Below, piece by piece: positions 1-11,901 of a stretch of DNA of 64,000 nucleotides. A model generated the notes under the pieces. The model made no database searches. It was not told the DNA's origin and saw nothing but the letters and a program-made list of their open reading frames with translations. A program made the translations under genes and the position numbers. Numbering within the stretch: position 1 is the first letter of the stretch; each line of letters begins with the position of its first letter. The DNA is taken from positions 2,356,001 through 2,420,000 of the forward strand of contig OZ017746.1 in NCBI GenBank assembly GCA_963969365.1, written 5' to 3'. Source of the stretch: Asterochloris sp. CNOR1. Taxonomy: Eukaryota; Chlorophyta; Trebouxiophyceae; Trebouxiales; Trebouxiaceae.

Positions 1-380
1 CTTGTAATGCAGTGCGCTTGCCGATTCGTGCTGCAGAGCGCACTGTGGCTTTGCTAGCCTTTGAGAACGCTGCCAGCAGCCCTGTGGCCGACCTCATGGA
101 TGCTGCACAGCGCCAGAAAACGGCCAGCGAGGTCAACGCCGCCATCCTGAAGAGCCAGCATCAGGTGGGACCAGCACATGGCCCGTCATCATTCATTGAT
201 GAGCAGGTTCCGTCATGGGCACTCCTTCTGGCTGATCTGCAGGAATGTGAGGCGAGGCTGCCAGGCCTGCTGAAAATGATGCTGTGGGCCCAGAGCCAGC
301 TAGATGGCCACTGCACCTTTCCTCACATCACAGACCTAATGTCAGGGACGCTGTCTGACCCAGCTGCTGCATCAGAGTAG
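1..380 (+). CDS. GID8: GID8/TWA1 homologue, C-terminal part (5' end outside window)
   Basis: This is the last part of a GID8 (TWA1) subunit of the CTLH/GID E3 ubiquitin ligase, the complex that in yeast degrades gluconeogenic enzymes. The translation matches the end of the CRA domain: ERTVALLAFENAASSP, then a QRQKTASEVNAAIL segment, then LLKMMLWAQSQLD and a short ITDLMSG tail before TAG at 378-380. Animal and plant GID8 share this LALLAFE...QRQKVWSEVNQAVL...LLKLLLWAQNELD order. A 78-bp intron (165-242, GTGGGA...CTGCAG, phase 0) is inferred because removing it restores family spacing; it has no in-frame stop, so retention would still give an open frame. An upstream acceptor (TGCAG near 35) probably starts this exon. 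The LisH and CTLH parts lie left of the window. Confidence 0.85.
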   Translation, partial: CNAVRLPIRAAERTVALLAFENAASSPVADLMDAAQRQKTASEVNAAILKSQHQVGPAHGPSSFIDEQVPSWALLLADLQECEARLPGLLKMMLWAQSQLDGHCTFPHITDLMSGTLSDPAAASE

Positions 381-690
381 AGGGCCCCTCCCCAGCTGCT
401 GAACCTGAACCACCATCAGAAGTGTAGTCCTGTGCCACCACTTTCAGCCCGCCAGCACATGTCAAGCTTCGGCTTTGCCTGGTCTCAACTTGGGTGACAT
501 GAAAGTCAATCTGTACTTCCTGTGCATGACTCCATCGAGTCATATGAATTGCAAGTCAGGGCCTTTAGAAGGCAGGCAAGGTCACCTGCGTTCAGCACAC
601 CATTGGGCTTGCTCCGAGTGGCCCAGCTTTCCGTTCCGGACGGTCTTCTTCTATTTTCTCGTGTTTCTATCCAAATTACTATTGCCGCAG

Positions 691-2292
691 GCAAGTCACG
701 CAGGGGGCCTTGGTGAACAGCACTGCCGAGCAGCAGCAGTATGAGGAGGGTGCGAAGCAACTCAGACTGCGAGCGGCTGCATCTGACCGCATCACGGGAG
801 GGACCTGGGGCACTCTGTACGAGGTGAGCTGCCGACCAGACGCTGCCTCAGCATTTCGGGCAGCAACACAATGCCACACTGCACATGAGAGCTGAAACAC
901 CACAGCCTTCAATGCCAAGGTAATGGGGTTTACTTCAAGATCAACTGGCCCAGGAAAGGCCAGAGGAAAAAGCAGCTGAGTCAGGTCTTCCACATAAGGT
1001 GTGCTTGTGTGCACACAAACAGCAGCCAGGCTGGGGCACCAAAAGGGTTTGAGTGCACCAACTACTGCCCCTTCCAAGCCTCTTACAACCCAGCACATCA
1101 CAAGTAGAGCCGCATCTTGCGCAAAATCAATGCCTGCCTCATGCCTGCAGATCTCAGCTGAAGCAGAGCTGCCCCACCATTCCAAGGCCCGGGGAAGCTC
1201 AGCTGGCAGCTAGTGGGGCCTTGAAGGCAGCTCTGCCAATCGCCTGCCAGGGACAGCCCTCGGGGGCAGCAATGATTGCAGGCCTCAGCAGCCGCAGCAG
1301 TTCCAATGCTTCCCTCCTGTCCCCAGATCACGAGCCGCTCACTTCACTGGGCAGCGGGGGCAGCCTCAGCACGCATCCGGCGACAGCTGTGCACAATGCC
1401 GGGGAGTGGCCTTTCACAGAGGCTGCCACCCTGCACTGCGGCTCCCCAGGTGACTGCACAGGCTGTGCGAGAGTCAGCAACATTGACTTGGCCGGGTCTG
1501 CACGTCCAAACTGCACAGCTCCCAATACTGCACTGCAGCTGCACCCACTGTCACCTGGACGCCCAGTTGAGGTGACTGGGCTGCATCCACAGTCAGGAGT
1601 GGCCGCCGAGTCCCCCTTTTCCTGGCTCTGCAGTCCACTATTGCTAAGTCCTGCTCAGGCTCAACACTAGCCTTCACAAACTGCAGGGGTCCGATTTGAC
1701 ATTTGTGCGCAGCCCAGCTGCCGGGTCAATGGCACAGTGCCCCTGATCACGATACTGAAACACAGCAGCTTCCCATCCAGTGCAACTGCAAGACCAGAAG
1801 CCGGCAGCAGGGAGGAGGCAGGCCTTGTGCGAGAGAGCACACATGCAGCCCATCCTGCAGCTGACTCAGCAGCCCAGGCTGCACCTGACCATGAAGCACA
1901 GGTGCGACATGGTGCCGCTTCAGCACGTCTTGGGGGGGAACGGAATGCAGCATGTGGCAGCATGGCGGGCTGCACCGCCCTGGCGCCTCCACCCAGCCAG
2001 GCTGCACACCCCCTGCTCCCATCGCTCAGTGCCTGAGTCGCTGTTCCTGCTGCAGGCGCAGGACACTGCGGTGGGCAGCGCCCCAGCCACCATCAGTGGC
2101 CTCCAGACTGTGATGTCAGCAGACCTGGCCAACGAGCCTCTGCCCCTCGGGCACCCAGCAGCACCCGTGGAATTGGCACGTTTCAACTCGCTGCAGATGG
2201 GCAGGACATTTCCGGGCTGCCGAAAGGCAGTCAGACGGGTGGTCTCCCAGTCTGCGGCAGAACACCAGGACTCAGACATGGCAGCCGCGGAG
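691..2292 (+). other. candidate coding exons of uncertain gene, upstream of the MIOX-like gene
   Basis: Between GID8 and the inositol-oxygenase domain lie stretches that look coding but match nothing I recognise. One is 691-823, after a CCGCAG acceptor and before GTGAGC; it is rich in E, Q and R and ends GGTWGTLYE. The other is 2056-2292, after TGCAG and before GTAGGC: 79 codons, phase 0, with a basic RKAVRRVVSQSA patch. A Ser-rich open stretch around 1260-1430 is weaker. The 2056-2292 exon ends in the phase needed to join the first MIOX-domain exon at 2678, so it may be an N-terminal extension of that protein. Otherwise these exons are a separate gene, or chance. The rest of 381-2055 holds the GID8 3' region and nothing else I can identify. 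Confidence 0.3.
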
Positions 2293-2677
2293 GTAGGCTC
2301 ACTGTGGAACCATGGCCGGAGTTCCCAATGCCGCAAGGCAGTCCACCAGGTCTTTGGTGATCAATTCAAGCAGAACAAGAGGACTGAGACCAGGTGTGGG
2401 CTTGTTCGTGCAACAGTTACTCTGCTGGGAGCAAGGCAAGCTGAGGCAGGCGTGTGTATGGCTGCAGCTGGCATTGCCGCAGGGCCATGTGCCAGCACCT
2501 CCTAGGCCGGCGCAAATGGCAGCTGCAGCTGACAACCAACAAACCATCTGCAGCCACATCCTGGGCTGCGCATGCCGCCATGGCACCAGGGAGTCATGCT
2601 CCTACAGTCTGTTGTTGAGGTTGCACACCAGCCACAGAGTGGCTGACCTTGACTTTCTGTCGTTACTGTGCGTGCAG

Positions 2678-5081
2678 GTTGGCAGGGACTGCTTCCTGAA
2701 CATGCCCATGACAGTGACCCCTCGCACACGGGGGCCACACTGCTTCCTCAGCGAGAGGCAGGCGTCGGTGGAGCTCTTTTACAGGCTCAACCACGCCAGG
2801 CAGACAGTGGACTTCGTCAAGCGTCAGGTAGGGTATCGGTCTGCATTCTACGGCTTGCGGCCTGCATCCAGCAAGCAGGGCAGGCAAGAACCCGTGCCTC
2901 ATTGCCTATTGCGCAACCACTGCCCAATGCAACGCGCTTGGATGCAACTCCTGCAGGGCTGCCCCTAGTGTGAGCGCTGCTTGGTGCAAAGCAGGCTGCC
3001 TGCTGGGAGCCGCTCTCCATCCCTGGAGCAGACACTGCTTGCCAGGAGTACTTGCCAATCATTGCTCAAGGCCTTCTTGAGCCACTTTGTTGTGCCCACA
3101 GCTGCTTGCTTGCAGGAGCAGCTTCATGTGGCGCTTGCTGCAGCCACCTTCCTCACTCATCTACTGAGCGGGCTGCATGGTCCCACTGCCGGAGTCCACT
3201 GTGGTGCAAGCTGATTGGCGGGGCCTGTATGCCCATGCGTGCTCCGCCCAGCCGCAGGTGGCAGTCGCTCTAAGTTTGCCTGGAGCTAATACTGCCTGCC
3301 AGCAGAGCTCTGGAGCTTGCGCAAAATTGCCGCATGCATGTGTCCTGCCAATCTGCAGGCGGCAGCCTTCTCGCAGCTGGACAAGGGCAGGTGGACAATC
3401 TGGGAGGCGCTGGACAAGCTGGGCACGCTGAGGGAGTATGAGGCAGCTTTACTGGCTGAGCCTGGCAGCGACATGCCCCTTCCGGAGCACGCCTTTCAGA
3501 CGGCAGAGGCCTGCCGTGCAGCCTTCCCTGAGTCTGACTGGCTGCACCTGTGTGGGCTGATTCATGGTCTGGGAAAGGTGCTGGCCCATGCCAGGTGCGG
3601 CGCGCTGGCAGCCTGCATGCACGCATATCAGCACTGTGTGACACAGGCTGAGGTTTGGCAGAGGCATCGGGCCATGCAAGCATGGGCTTGCAGGCTACAG
3701 GGCTGTGTACAGTTGGGCTGCACATGTCTCAATATCGCAGCGGGAAGTCTGGGGCTATGAGGCGGTGACTCTGCTTCTGACTGTCTCAAGCAGTTTGCTG
3801 CTGCACAGTCATTCCCGCTGCAGTCGCTCGCCTGCCTGCAGTCACGGCATTCAGCCTCAGTGGGCTGTGTGCGGCGAGAGCTTCCCTGTGGGCTGCAAGT
3901 TCTCTCCAAGTGTCGCCTTCAGCCGCTTTTTCAGGTGAACCCATCCTGGGGCATCTGCTCCATGCTTGAGTCTCTGCACCATCTGCCGCCTGACTGGCAC
4001 CACTGTGAGCCGACCTGACTGGCTTGTGGCTCCGTGTTGCAGTGTCAACCCTGATAGGCGTCGGCGACTGTTGAACACAGACTTCGGCATGTATTCTGAG
4101 CATTGTGGCCTCAATGCGGTCTTGGTAAGTTATTTTCTGTGTGAAGCAGGCCTGCTGGCCTGTGCTGCTCGGCGTTGCACTTGCAGGCTCCGTGTTTCAC
4201 TTTCAGCGCATCTACAAGTTGCGTGCTGAAACAGAGACTGCTTAGTATTGAACTGGAACGCAAGGTCGCCGCCCCAGCCATGCGTCTGGCTGCATGCTGT
4301 GCAGTGCAAAGGGTGACAAAACCGATGCTGACTGAAACTCTGCTGTGCAGATGTCCTGGTCAGCAGCTGAGTACCTGTACATGTTACTGGTGCTGAACAG
4401 AGTCAAGTTGCCCCCAGAAGCCCTGGTGAGGCCCACAGCTTTCTGGACCTGCCTGGGCAGTGTGCTACTGGTGCTCAGCAAGCCTGGGCTGCCAGAAGCA
4501 GAAGAAAGGACTGCATATGGGTGCACATGCCTGACAGCGCCAGGTTCACTGGCTACCACTGCATCTTGGAGCAACTTTCTGGTGCTGTGTGCAGTTAGAA
4601 CTGCTCAGCTGCCGGCCCAGGCCCCTCATTCTGTGCTATTGTCACCTTGCCCCTGTGCTGCCGCTGCAGTTTGTGTTGCGGCACCAGAAATTCAAGGCCC
4701 TGATGGACTCCAGGGGTGCTTACTGGCAGTTGCTCAGCGACCGGGATGTGAGGATGTTGCCATGGTTGGAGGCCTTCCAGGTGAGGGATTGGATGGCACA
4801 GCCACTGCCTGGGTTGCTCTTTGAAGGTCAGCTGCTCTAAAGGGGTGAGCTCAACTGCTGCAGCGCACATGGTCCGGCAGAGTCCATGCAGCAGAGAGGC
4901 ATGTGTCAGCAGCGGGCCTTTTCCTTCTTGCGCTTGTTCATTGCATCCTGCGCTTCGCATGCAGGAGCTTGCTGCCTACAGGAGGCGCCCCGTGCCTGGG
5001 GCACTTGAAGGGCAGGCGCTTCGCAAATACTACTCAGCCCTGATCAATAAGTACATTCCCGGTGGCGTGATGGCCTTTTAG
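2678..5081 (+). CDS. myo-inositol oxygenase-like protein, diiron ligands mostly lost
   Basis: The MIOX fold is covered by seven exons: 2678-2827, 3359-3594, 3842-3934, 4043-4124, 4351-4425, 4670-4780 and 4965-5081. Phases all close and the stop is TAG. Family landmarks are clear: LFYRLNHARQTVDFVK, TIWEALDKL, EHAFQTAEACR, WLHLCGLIHGLGKVL, ESFPVGC, GMYSEHCGLNAVLMSW and a C-terminal YYSALINKYIPGG. MIOX opens myo-inositol to glucuronate at a diiron site built, in human numbering, by H98, H123, D124, H194, H220 and D253. Here H98 and H123 remain (codons 3488-3490 and 3563-3565). D124 is Gly (3566-3568) and SWGHDEY reads SWSAAEY, so H194 is Ala. H220 aligns to Gln with a His one place earlier, and D253 aligns to Ala. 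A working oxygenase is therefore unlikely; the open frame and clean splice sites argue against a recent pseudogene. The true start codon is upstream and not resolved. Confidence 0.85.
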
Positions 5082-5425
5082 GATGCGTCAGTGTCTGTCT
5101 GTCTGGCCGCTCGACCAGAGGCCATGCAGAGCATCTCCCCAGTACAGCAGTGAGATTTTCCGAATGAGTGAGATCATTTCATTGTAGCTCATTGAGGAGC
5201 ACCCCCATCTCACAAATTTTGTCATTGAAGCACCCATGCACAAGCAAATGCTTGGAGAGTTGAACCTGAGGTTAGATGCAGCCCTTCCCCTCCTGTACGA
5301 CAGGGGGCCCCTTGCTGCTTGAGCCACGAGAAGATGAGCCAGTTGCAGTCTTTGAATTGTGCACTTTGCCAGGCATTGTTCGCCAACACAGTCAGATAGG
5401 ACAAGGTCAGGGTTCGGGGGCCCAG

Positions 5426-5896
5426 ATGGCTGAAGATCCTGAACAGTTGGACCTTCAGGACAAGGAGGGCCGGGCCCAGAGCAAGGCTCTGGACCAGCTG
5501 ACTGACAATGTGGGAGCCCTGTGGGCTGCATGTGTCGTCAGCAAGTGGCATGCTTCCATGAAGCACCTGTGCTCTGGCTGCATCGCAGGTAGAGGACAAG
5601 CAAATGGATCAATCCAAGGTGCAGTCTGCCATGGCCACCCTGGCCGAGTCTCAGAAGGCAGACAAGGATGCACAGCGGCAGAGGTGAGCTTCCCTCGACC
5701 TTATGTACTTTGCGTCGAATACACTTGCACTGCACACGCCTGCAGGGAGCGGGAGTTGGCTGCGCTGAAGATCAGCAAGGGTGATATCGATGCTATAGCA
5801 TCAGAGTTTGAGCTGGATGCCAAGACTGCAGAGCGGCGCCTTCGGGAGCACAGAGGCAACCTGAGGCAGGCCCTTGAAGCCTTGCTGCAGCCCTGA
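5426..5896 (+). CDS. HYPK: HYPK homologue (NatA-associated chaperone)
   Basis: This is a small protein of 109 residues from three exons (5426-5509, 5589-5683, 5746-5896) whose phases close exactly. Huntingtin-interacting protein K binds the Naa10/Naa15 N-terminal acetyltransferase on ribosomes and modulates it. The family pattern is present: an acidic, low-complexity N-terminus, then VQSAMATLAESQKADKDAQ, ERELAALKISKGDIDAIA, and a C-terminal UBA-like helix bundle (AERRLREHRGN...ALEALL). The start ATG at 5426 is chosen because it gives the usual short acidic leader. It lies 344 bp after the MIOX-like stop on the same strand. The 5082-5425 gap shows no gene I trust. Confidence 0.9.
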   Translation: MAEDPEQLDLQDKEGRAQSKALDQLTDNVGALWAACVVSKWHASMKHLCSGCIAGRGQANGSIQGAVCHGHPGRVSEGRQGCTAAEVSFPRPYVLCVEYTCTAHACRERELAALKISKGDIDAIASEFELDAKTAERRLREHRGNLRQALEALLQP

Positions 5897-6129
5897 TGCA
5901 GCTTTCCTGAAGCCATGACTGTCCCAGCGCGAGGCTGTGCCCGTCCTGCCCCTTGACCGTCAAATGTATGTGCCTTCCACAATAGCAGCCCTGTTGATCC
6001 CTTCGCTGAGTGTATTCATGCAACGCACAACAAGAACATCTAGACTGAACCTCGGCGTGACAGGGCCTGGCATTCATTTGCAGTGGGAGCCAGCACCCCA
6101 GCCGACGTGCCTTCACTGCGCTCAGGCAT

Positions 6130-9100
6130 GAGCCCTGCATAGTCTGGCGAGGTGTTGCTGTTGCTTGCACTCAGTTGCCCAGAGGTTGAGCTGCGCAGCT
6201 TGTGGCGCCCCGAGTCCACCCTGCTCTGCGTCCGGCTCCACTTGCTGGCACCTACACAATGCACAGCCTCTTACTGAGGACCCCCAAGGTTGACACAGCA
6301 GCAAATGCTGAAGCACTGCCAGAGCGCACTCACACTCTCTGCCAGGCAGTGGACTGCCATGCCAGCACGTCAATGTCAGGCACTGGGGCTCACCCACAAC
6401 AGATGTAGGGCTGCTGACCCTGCTCCTGCTGCCCGACAGCGACGGAGGGATAGATACACTCCTCGCAAACCTCCTCTCCTGCAGGGCAGGCACCTGCTGA
6501 AGTTCCTGAACATGGCAGCAGTCAGCTCCAGCGTGAGCCTTGCACAATGTGGCAGGACAGTGGACATGTTTCATGGCGGCAGGCAGGTCCGACCTGACAA
6601 GGTCACATCGTGCTGCATCCTGCTTGACACTCCAGCCCTGCCAGCTCACCAGGCGGCCATTCTCGTCTGGTGTACCCAGGCCCTCTGCATTGAAGGAGAG
6701 CAGTCTGCCTAGAGTGCTGGCGCCCACTGCTGGCGTGTTGCTGGGGGTGGGAGGCGCTCCGCGCTTGACAGCTGCCACTGGCGTCACCCCCTCAGTGCCC
6801 TCCTGGGACCCCTGCTGCAGGAGGCCGCCAGCTCCGGCATAGGATGGCAGCGCTGACTGCAGCAGGGACTGGTTCTGCAGGGACCGCAGCGCTGTAGGCG
6901 TCTTGGATGCGCTGTGCAGTAGCCTGCGAGCAGCGAACCAAGTGGCCTTGACCTGGGCATTGCAACTTTGTGAGGAAGGGTGTTGTTATGCAGCCCTGCA
7001 ACACATGCAGCATGCTGTGGCCAGCTTTATCTCATGGTTGTGGCCTGGGCATGACAGCAGTGTGAAAGGGTGCTGGCTGGACAGCCTCTGACATCTGCTG
7101 TCTGCTCAGCATCCATGGGCACACCTGTTCAGCCTGTCCTGCAGGGGCCCCGAAAAGCCCGGCGTCCCCACAGCTGCCCCAGGTTGCGCACTGCAGCACA
7201 GGTCACCAGGTGTCGGTGATGGGCTCCACCTCACATGCTGTATGAGAGCAGCACAGGCAGCAAGTCTCTGATCAGATTGTGCCATGTTTCATGCCCACCT
7301 CTGCTTCCCGCCTGCCTTGCTGGCTGTGATAGCCAGACCATCTGACTCTGCACTCCTGCCAGCAGGCGTGGCTGCTGCAGGCGTCTGTGGCACCCCTGAC
7401 CGCCGCTTGGCAGTGTCTTTGCAGGCATTGCCATGTGCCCTCTTGCCCATAGCAGCAGCCTGCATGACAGCTGAAGTTGCCCATGACAATGCTGTGATTT
7501 GCAGCGCATTGCAAGGACCTCCCTTCCAAATTGACCACAGCTGCAGCATCCACCAGGAGCAACGGCCATCAGTGTCACTTGCGCATCCTGAAAGGTACTT
7601 GGAACAGGTGAGAATTGTGTGCAGGGCATGCAAAAGACCCTTCTTGCCTGCTTCTTATCCTTGTGGTGTTGTGCCTTCTGCAGATTCTCTGTGTCCAGCT
7701 CAGCTGCCATGCTCAGCACCACCTCCTGCAGTCCAGGGCTTGGATGACTGGCCTTTGCGGCAAATGCCACTTTCAGGGAGTTCAGCAAGCCAGAGGGTTC
7801 ATGCAGTGATGATAGCTTGCGTGACCCCTGAGCACACTGCACATCCTCCTTGTTGGCCGGCCTGTGGAGTGTGCAGGGGCGGCATGCTGGCTCCGGCCCC
7901 ACCCAACATCTGCCCACAGAGGCTGCTGCCAGCAGGAAACTACACTCCGACCACCTGACTGCCCAGCAGCCACCTTGTAATCCTGTCCATCGTATGTGAA
8001 GGCGCTGCCCTCCTGCACCTGCCACACAGCCAGCAGGCCCAGCACATGCTCCAGCAGGGCAGGCAGGCGATCGCGCTGCCGGCTGGCCTTGATGCTTCGC
8101 TGCAGGCGCCTGTTGGCGTCCCTGCCCTGCAGGCATGGCAGGCACGACTGGCGGAGCAGATCTGAGCCATGCAGCTCAGCACTGCTGCCTTGGCCTGCCA
8201 GCAGACAGGCTGGACGCCATCTGCACCAGGCGCAGGCTCCTCCCCAGACGCTGAGGACTGATCGCATCCCACCTGTCAGGCCTGACTATGCCCCGAACAT
8301 GTCTGCTGCAGTGCATTCTGACGGAGTGCCAGATGTCCCGCCAGTGCATGACCTGACAGGCCTCCTAGGGCAGTGGGCTGGCAGCCCCATACCTTTCCAG
8401 AGCATCTAGCAACCTGCCTCACACAACATCCAACAAGTGCTGCCATGGAGGAGCGCTCTGCATCCTGTTCATGGTCCTGCAGCCAGCTTACAGTGCAGGA
8501 CCCAAGGGATGAGGCCATCAACTGCCTCAAGTCCAAGCTAACGCGCGCTGCCCATGGGCAAGCTGCCCACCTTGAACCGCCCTGCATCCTGCTCATAGTC
8601 CTGGAGCCAGCGCCACTCGCTGCGGGCAGTCTCTACTTCCTCCAGCTGGGCCAGCATGCCGCTGCGACGCTGTGCTGTAGCGCAGGCCTCCGCCAGCTGC
8701 TGCACCACCTTGGCCAGAGCATCTGACACCTACACAGCCACGTTTACCGCATCTGATTGCTGTGCATTTGCCGTGCACTGGCAGCAGGCAGGCAGCCTGG
8801 CTGGCAGGGCTGCTGCACCACCTTAGTCAACACTCCTTTTACTTTTGCAGGGCCACAGCGCTGTGGCTATGCACGTCGCGCTGCAGGTTGTGAGTTGATG
8901 AAGGCCCATCTTCTGAAGGCGGTACCAGCCTTTGCCAGCAGCTACATACCTGTGACCAGCACTTTTTGGACCTGCACGCTCACAGCTGAAAACTGACACT
9001 TGCAGGGCACCAGCAGCTGGCAGGCTGCCCTGCCATGAGAGAACCAGCTTTTCTTTGACTGCAGCCACCTGCTGTCACCGCCTCTACCACACCGCGCTGC

Positions 9101-11820
9101 TGGTGAAGCAACTGCTTGTGCCTGACCCTGCTCCACTCAGCTTGCGAGCTGAGGCATGCAGCACCATCAGAGGTGCGGCAACGACACAGCTCAGCATGAG
9201 TCAGACCTAACCTGTGTCAGTTTGGTCGGGCCCACAGCCTCCAAAGCTGCCTGCCACTGCTTGGGCAGCGCTGGCGGCACCACGTGGGCGTCTCGGCAGA
9301 CAGCCTCCACCTCTTCGCGTCTGGCCAGCATAAGCTGTTGCATCAGCTCCGCCTTGCAGGTCTCAAGGCTGCCTATCTCCTCCAGGCACTGCAAGCAAGG
9401 TGGTGCTTGCTCAGATGCTCAGCAAGCTGCAAACAGAGGCTCAGGGGAGCTGGCACGCCATCTGCCCTGAAGCCCTTCAGCCTGCCTGAGGAAGAGCCTC
9501 AGCAGGCTTCCAACAGGAGCCAATGGACTGCTGCAGCATCAGCTCTGCCATGCAGTTCCTCAGCCAAACCCACCTCCTCCACACACTGCAGGCAAAGCTA
9601 TGGCATAAACCCCCAATTGCTTCAAGGCTGCTGGCAGCGCTTCCCTCAGCAAGCTGCAAGATGCAGGTGCAGAATTTCCTTGTCAACCGGTGGCCCGAAA
9701 CAGCCGTCAAGGGAACATGGAATGTCTGGGGCAGAAAGAATTCTTTGCAGGCAGCAGCAATGCGGGTCCATGGGCGTCCTCGCCGCGATAGTCTTGGCTT
9801 GGAATGAGCTTGGACCAGCTGCCTGACAGGCAGAGCCACCACCCGCTTGGCGCCTGCTGCCCAGACAGGTGCACAGACTCCCACCTTGCCACGGACGGCA
9901 GCGTGCAGCCGGGAGGGCCCACTGAGGAGCCTGGTGAAGGCCTCCCGGTCTGCGTGGCCAGGCTCCATGCCCACAGCATCCCACAGCCCCTCCAGCGTGC
10001 CCAGCACCTGCTGCGCCTGGGCCTCCCTGTACACCTGCAGGCATGTGAGCTCCTATCGTGTTACTGTGTAAATTCAAATTCGCAACAGGCGGCGGAGGTG
10101 GTGTACACCCAGGTAAGCTCCTGCCCGTCATGAAGGTTGGACATGGTTCACAGCTTGCTGCTCAAAGGTAACTTGGAAGGCTTGTTGCCCCATGGTCCAT
10201 GCCGGCTGCAGCCAGTTACTTGCCTTGAGATCCCGCAGACACTTCAGCTTCTGCTCCAGGGCCAGGAAGGTGGCATCGCTCAGGTCAAGTGCAGGCGCAG
10301 AAGCATCCTGGCCCCCTCCTGGCAGCGGCCATCCAGGGTCTGCCAGCACATCCCTGCAGGCAGCAGCTGAGTCTCTACTGGGCATCCTGTGATGGCGGCA
10401 TGCCTTTCTTGTTGTGCCTCACAGTAGGGGGCCTCGCGGTCCTGCCCCACATGCTGCGCAAGTGTTTGAACTGCTCAGACGTGCCGCAAGCTGACGTGAG
10501 CATCAGCAGCAGCAGTGGCTCGCATCTCTGCCTCACAGCCTGAGAAACGGTGCAGGTTGACCATGAATGCTGCAAGCTGGCGTCAGCCTTGGCCGCACCG
10601 GTGCCTCACTGTCCTGCCCCACAAGCCGCAAAGTATGTTGGCTAACCTGAAGTGCCGCAAGCTAGCATGTGCCTCTGCAGCAGCAGTCCCTGCATTCTCG
10701 CCTAGCTCGGTGCAGATGTGCTGCAGTCTGCTGAGCAATTCCTGCAGTGTCTCCTCACGGCTGGCCCTCTCCACGTGCAGCCTGAACACATGCGAGAGTC
10801 AGTGGAATACATGTGAGAGTCGGTGGAAGCACAGTGACAGTCGAGGGACGGACGCTGCAAAAAGCTGCTGCTTTCACTGTGCAGCCGAAAGCAAGCATGC
10901 CAGCACCAGCAAGCACCAGGCATCCATGACGGGCATACCTTTCCAGCTCCAGGCTTAGCTGCTGTAGGCCAGATGGTGTGAGGTCTGGCTTGGTGCTACC
11001 GCTCCACTGGTGCCCCATTCGCTCGCTGAGGCTTTGCACCTGGATCTGCGGGCACAGGCTGCAGTGTTGACATGCAGGTCAACCCTGCAGACTGCAAAGT
11101 GTTTGGGCTAGTGCAACAACCTGGCCTCAGTAGAGGCTGGAGCCCAGCATTTGACCAGGTGTGCTGCTGGACGCAGTGCACAAGTTCCTTCAGCTGCGCA
11201 TCTGGGCCATGCCAGCGACCGTTTGCAATGTTCCAGCAGGTCTGCCACACAGCCCAAGCAGGTGTGCCTGCCTGAAGGGCGCCGTGCTCCTCCAGCCGCT
11301 TGGACTTGCGGGCACGCCAGCCATTCAGCTCGCTTTGCACTGCTTCCAAGCGATCCATGAGGGTGCCCACTGGGCTCCCACTGTCCTCAGTGGGATTCTG
11401 CGATGCAACGAGATGTTCACCATAACAGCTCAAACTCATGTCAAGTTCGGTTGGCATCCATTGCAGGCGCAAGGTCCATGAGCTAGGGCTGCCCGTCTTG
11501 CTGCTCACTGCACAGTCCTCTGCAAGCTGGTGCCTGGTCCTTCTGATCTCCTTGCCAGCCTCATCTATTCTGCGCTGCACTGCTGCATGCTTGCCCTCTG
11601 TGTCCTGTACTGCCTCAGTCCACAGGCTCTGGCACCTGTCTGTGATGCTTCTCAGCTCTGCATCTTGAGAGCTGGCTGATGCATTCAGCTCACTCCAAAG
11701 AATCCGGAGGGCAGACGTGCACTGCTGCACATGTTCCCAATAGCCCTGAGCGTACTGATCTGGTGGTGACATGGCTGCGAAAGCTGTCAATTCGACGTCT
11801 TTGCCTGCAGTCAACGCCAT
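6130..11820 (-). CDS. MAP65: MAP65/Ase1/PRC1 microtubule cross-linker
   Basis: MAP65 proteins bundle antiparallel microtubules in the spindle midzone and phragmoplast/phycoplast. The ATG at 11820 opens an exon with the N-terminal dimerisation coiled coil (LRILWSEL near the start, then GTLMDRLEAVQSELNGW). Later exons carry VQSLSERMGHQW (about 11045-10940), HICTELGE (about 10700), LGTLEGLWDAVGMEP (about 10010), REEVEAVCRDAHV (about 9300, the family's EEICR-AH motif), WRWLQDYEQDAGRFK (about 8600) and RRLQRSIKASRQRDRLPALL...FTYDGQDY (about 8130-7972). Together these are the spectrin-like microtubule-binding core. The C-terminal exons near 6900-6400 are disordered, with Ser/Arg-rich stretches such as ARSVSIPPSLSG, as is usual for regulatory tails. 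Ten or more introns are present; the tail exons between 7970 and 6130, and the exact stop, are not resolved. An out-of-frame ATG lies 11 bases 5' of the chosen start. Confidence 0.82.
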
Positions 11821-11901
11821 AGCGCCATAGACGAGCTGTAGATGTGCAGGTCGCCTGTGCCCCACTTCACTTGGGCTGTTTCTTAACTGTACCTGCCAAC
11901 G

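Noticed and set aside
4781-4840. Reading through the donor at 4781 so that an Asp (VRDWM) replaces the lost MIOX D253
   Set aside because: The read-through reaches a stop within 60 bp. Splicing at 4781 gives FQELAAYRRRP, which aligns far better with the family's FNKFDLYTK-P segment.
5185-5321. Plus-strand frame LIEEHPHLTNFVIEAPMHK as an exon between the MIOX-like gene and HYPK
   Set aside because: It has an acceptor-like start but no partner exons, and it ends in a stop before the HYPK start. It is more likely 3' UTR or leader sequence.
7231-8145. 304-codon minus-strand open frame as an independent Cys/Gln-rich gene
   Set aside because: It overlaps MAP65 exons in other frames, and only short segments show coding character. 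It is a composite of exon and intron shadow.
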